Under the pieces are notes generated by a model, which had not been told where the DNA came from, made no database searches, and worked only from the letters and a program-made list of their open reading frames with translations. Positions 6,400 to 6,414 of a stretch of DNA of 6,414 nt are shown piece after piece. The DNA is from Clostridia bacterium (lineage in GTDB: Bacteria > Bacillota_A > Clostridia > Christensenellales > CAG-138). The DNA is taken from positions 1 through 6,414 of the forward strand of contig JAFZJT010000147.1 of NCBI GenBank assembly GCA_017553815.1. Reading direction: 5' to 3'. A program made the position numbers and the translations under genes. The stretch's first letter is position 1, and the number at the start of each line of letters is the position of its first letter.

Positions 6400-6414
6400 A
6401 TAGCCGAAGGCTAT
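6400..6414. repeat. Third hairpin, probably cut by the window end
   Basis: ATAGCC (6400-6405) and GGCTAT (6409-6414) form a perfect 6-bp stem with a GAA loop, ending on the last base of the window. The bases just before it, GCTGCG, suggest that the palindrome could extend further if the unseen sequence begins CGCAGC. Confidence 0.55.

Noticed and set aside
6281..6403. A 40-codon + strand ORF starting at ATG 6281 and running through the palindromes.
   Set aside because: It has no ribosome-binding site, much of it is dictated by the 32-bp palindrome and the next hairpin, and it resembles no protein family I know. It is best seen as a chance frame through a repeat.

Overview
The window looks like chromosomal DNA of a GC-rich, anaerobic, low-oxygen-tolerance Firmicute (class Clostridia, most likely an uncultured gut-type lineage). 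Three things suggest this. The first is the gene order RSH (ppGpp synthetase/hydrolase) - dtd - MBL hydrolase - hemZ, which is a typical clostridial arrangement. The second is an FprA-type flavodiiron protein carrying Hrb-like domains. The third is the contrast between GC-rich genes and AT-rich, hairpin-bearing spacers. All five genes are on the + strand and no mobile-element gene is visible.

Layout. Positions 1-1515 hold the 3' two thirds of a bifunctional-type RSH gene; its start, HD hydrolase domain and part of the synthetase domain lie outside the window. Its stop codon overlaps the start of dtd (1515-1961, D-aminoacyl-tRNA deacylase). A 133-bp AT-rich spacer (1962-2094) holds an 80-bp imperfect palindrome with an internal perfect 8-bp hairpin. 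It is followed by a glyoxalase II/YcbL-like metallo-beta-lactamase-fold hydrolase (2095-2748). After a short gap comes hemZ (2806-4296), a radical SAM protein. A 100-bp spacer (4297-4396) with a possible promoter/operator leads to a 614-residue flavodiiron protein (4397-6241). The last 173 bases hold no credible gene but are structured: a well-formed sigma-A-type promoter on the minus strand pointing back into the flavodiiron gene, a 32-bp perfect palindrome, a terminator-like hairpin with a T run, and a third hairpin cut by the window end.

How the genes fit together. The first four genes combine stringent-response control, translation quality control (removal of D-amino acids from tRNA), a small-thioester or related hydrolase, and a HemZ-type radical SAM enzyme. 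They are housekeeping genes kept together by conserved order rather than one obvious pathway. The last gene is separate: a flavodiiron core fused to a flavin-reductase domain and a short-spaced rubredoxin. In effect this is FprA and its known donor Hrb in one polypeptide, which should let a single protein carry electrons from NAD(P)H to O2 or NO. The most notable items are this fusion, the antisense promoter at its 3' end, and the palindrome-rich spacers. I see no evidence for a wholly new system.
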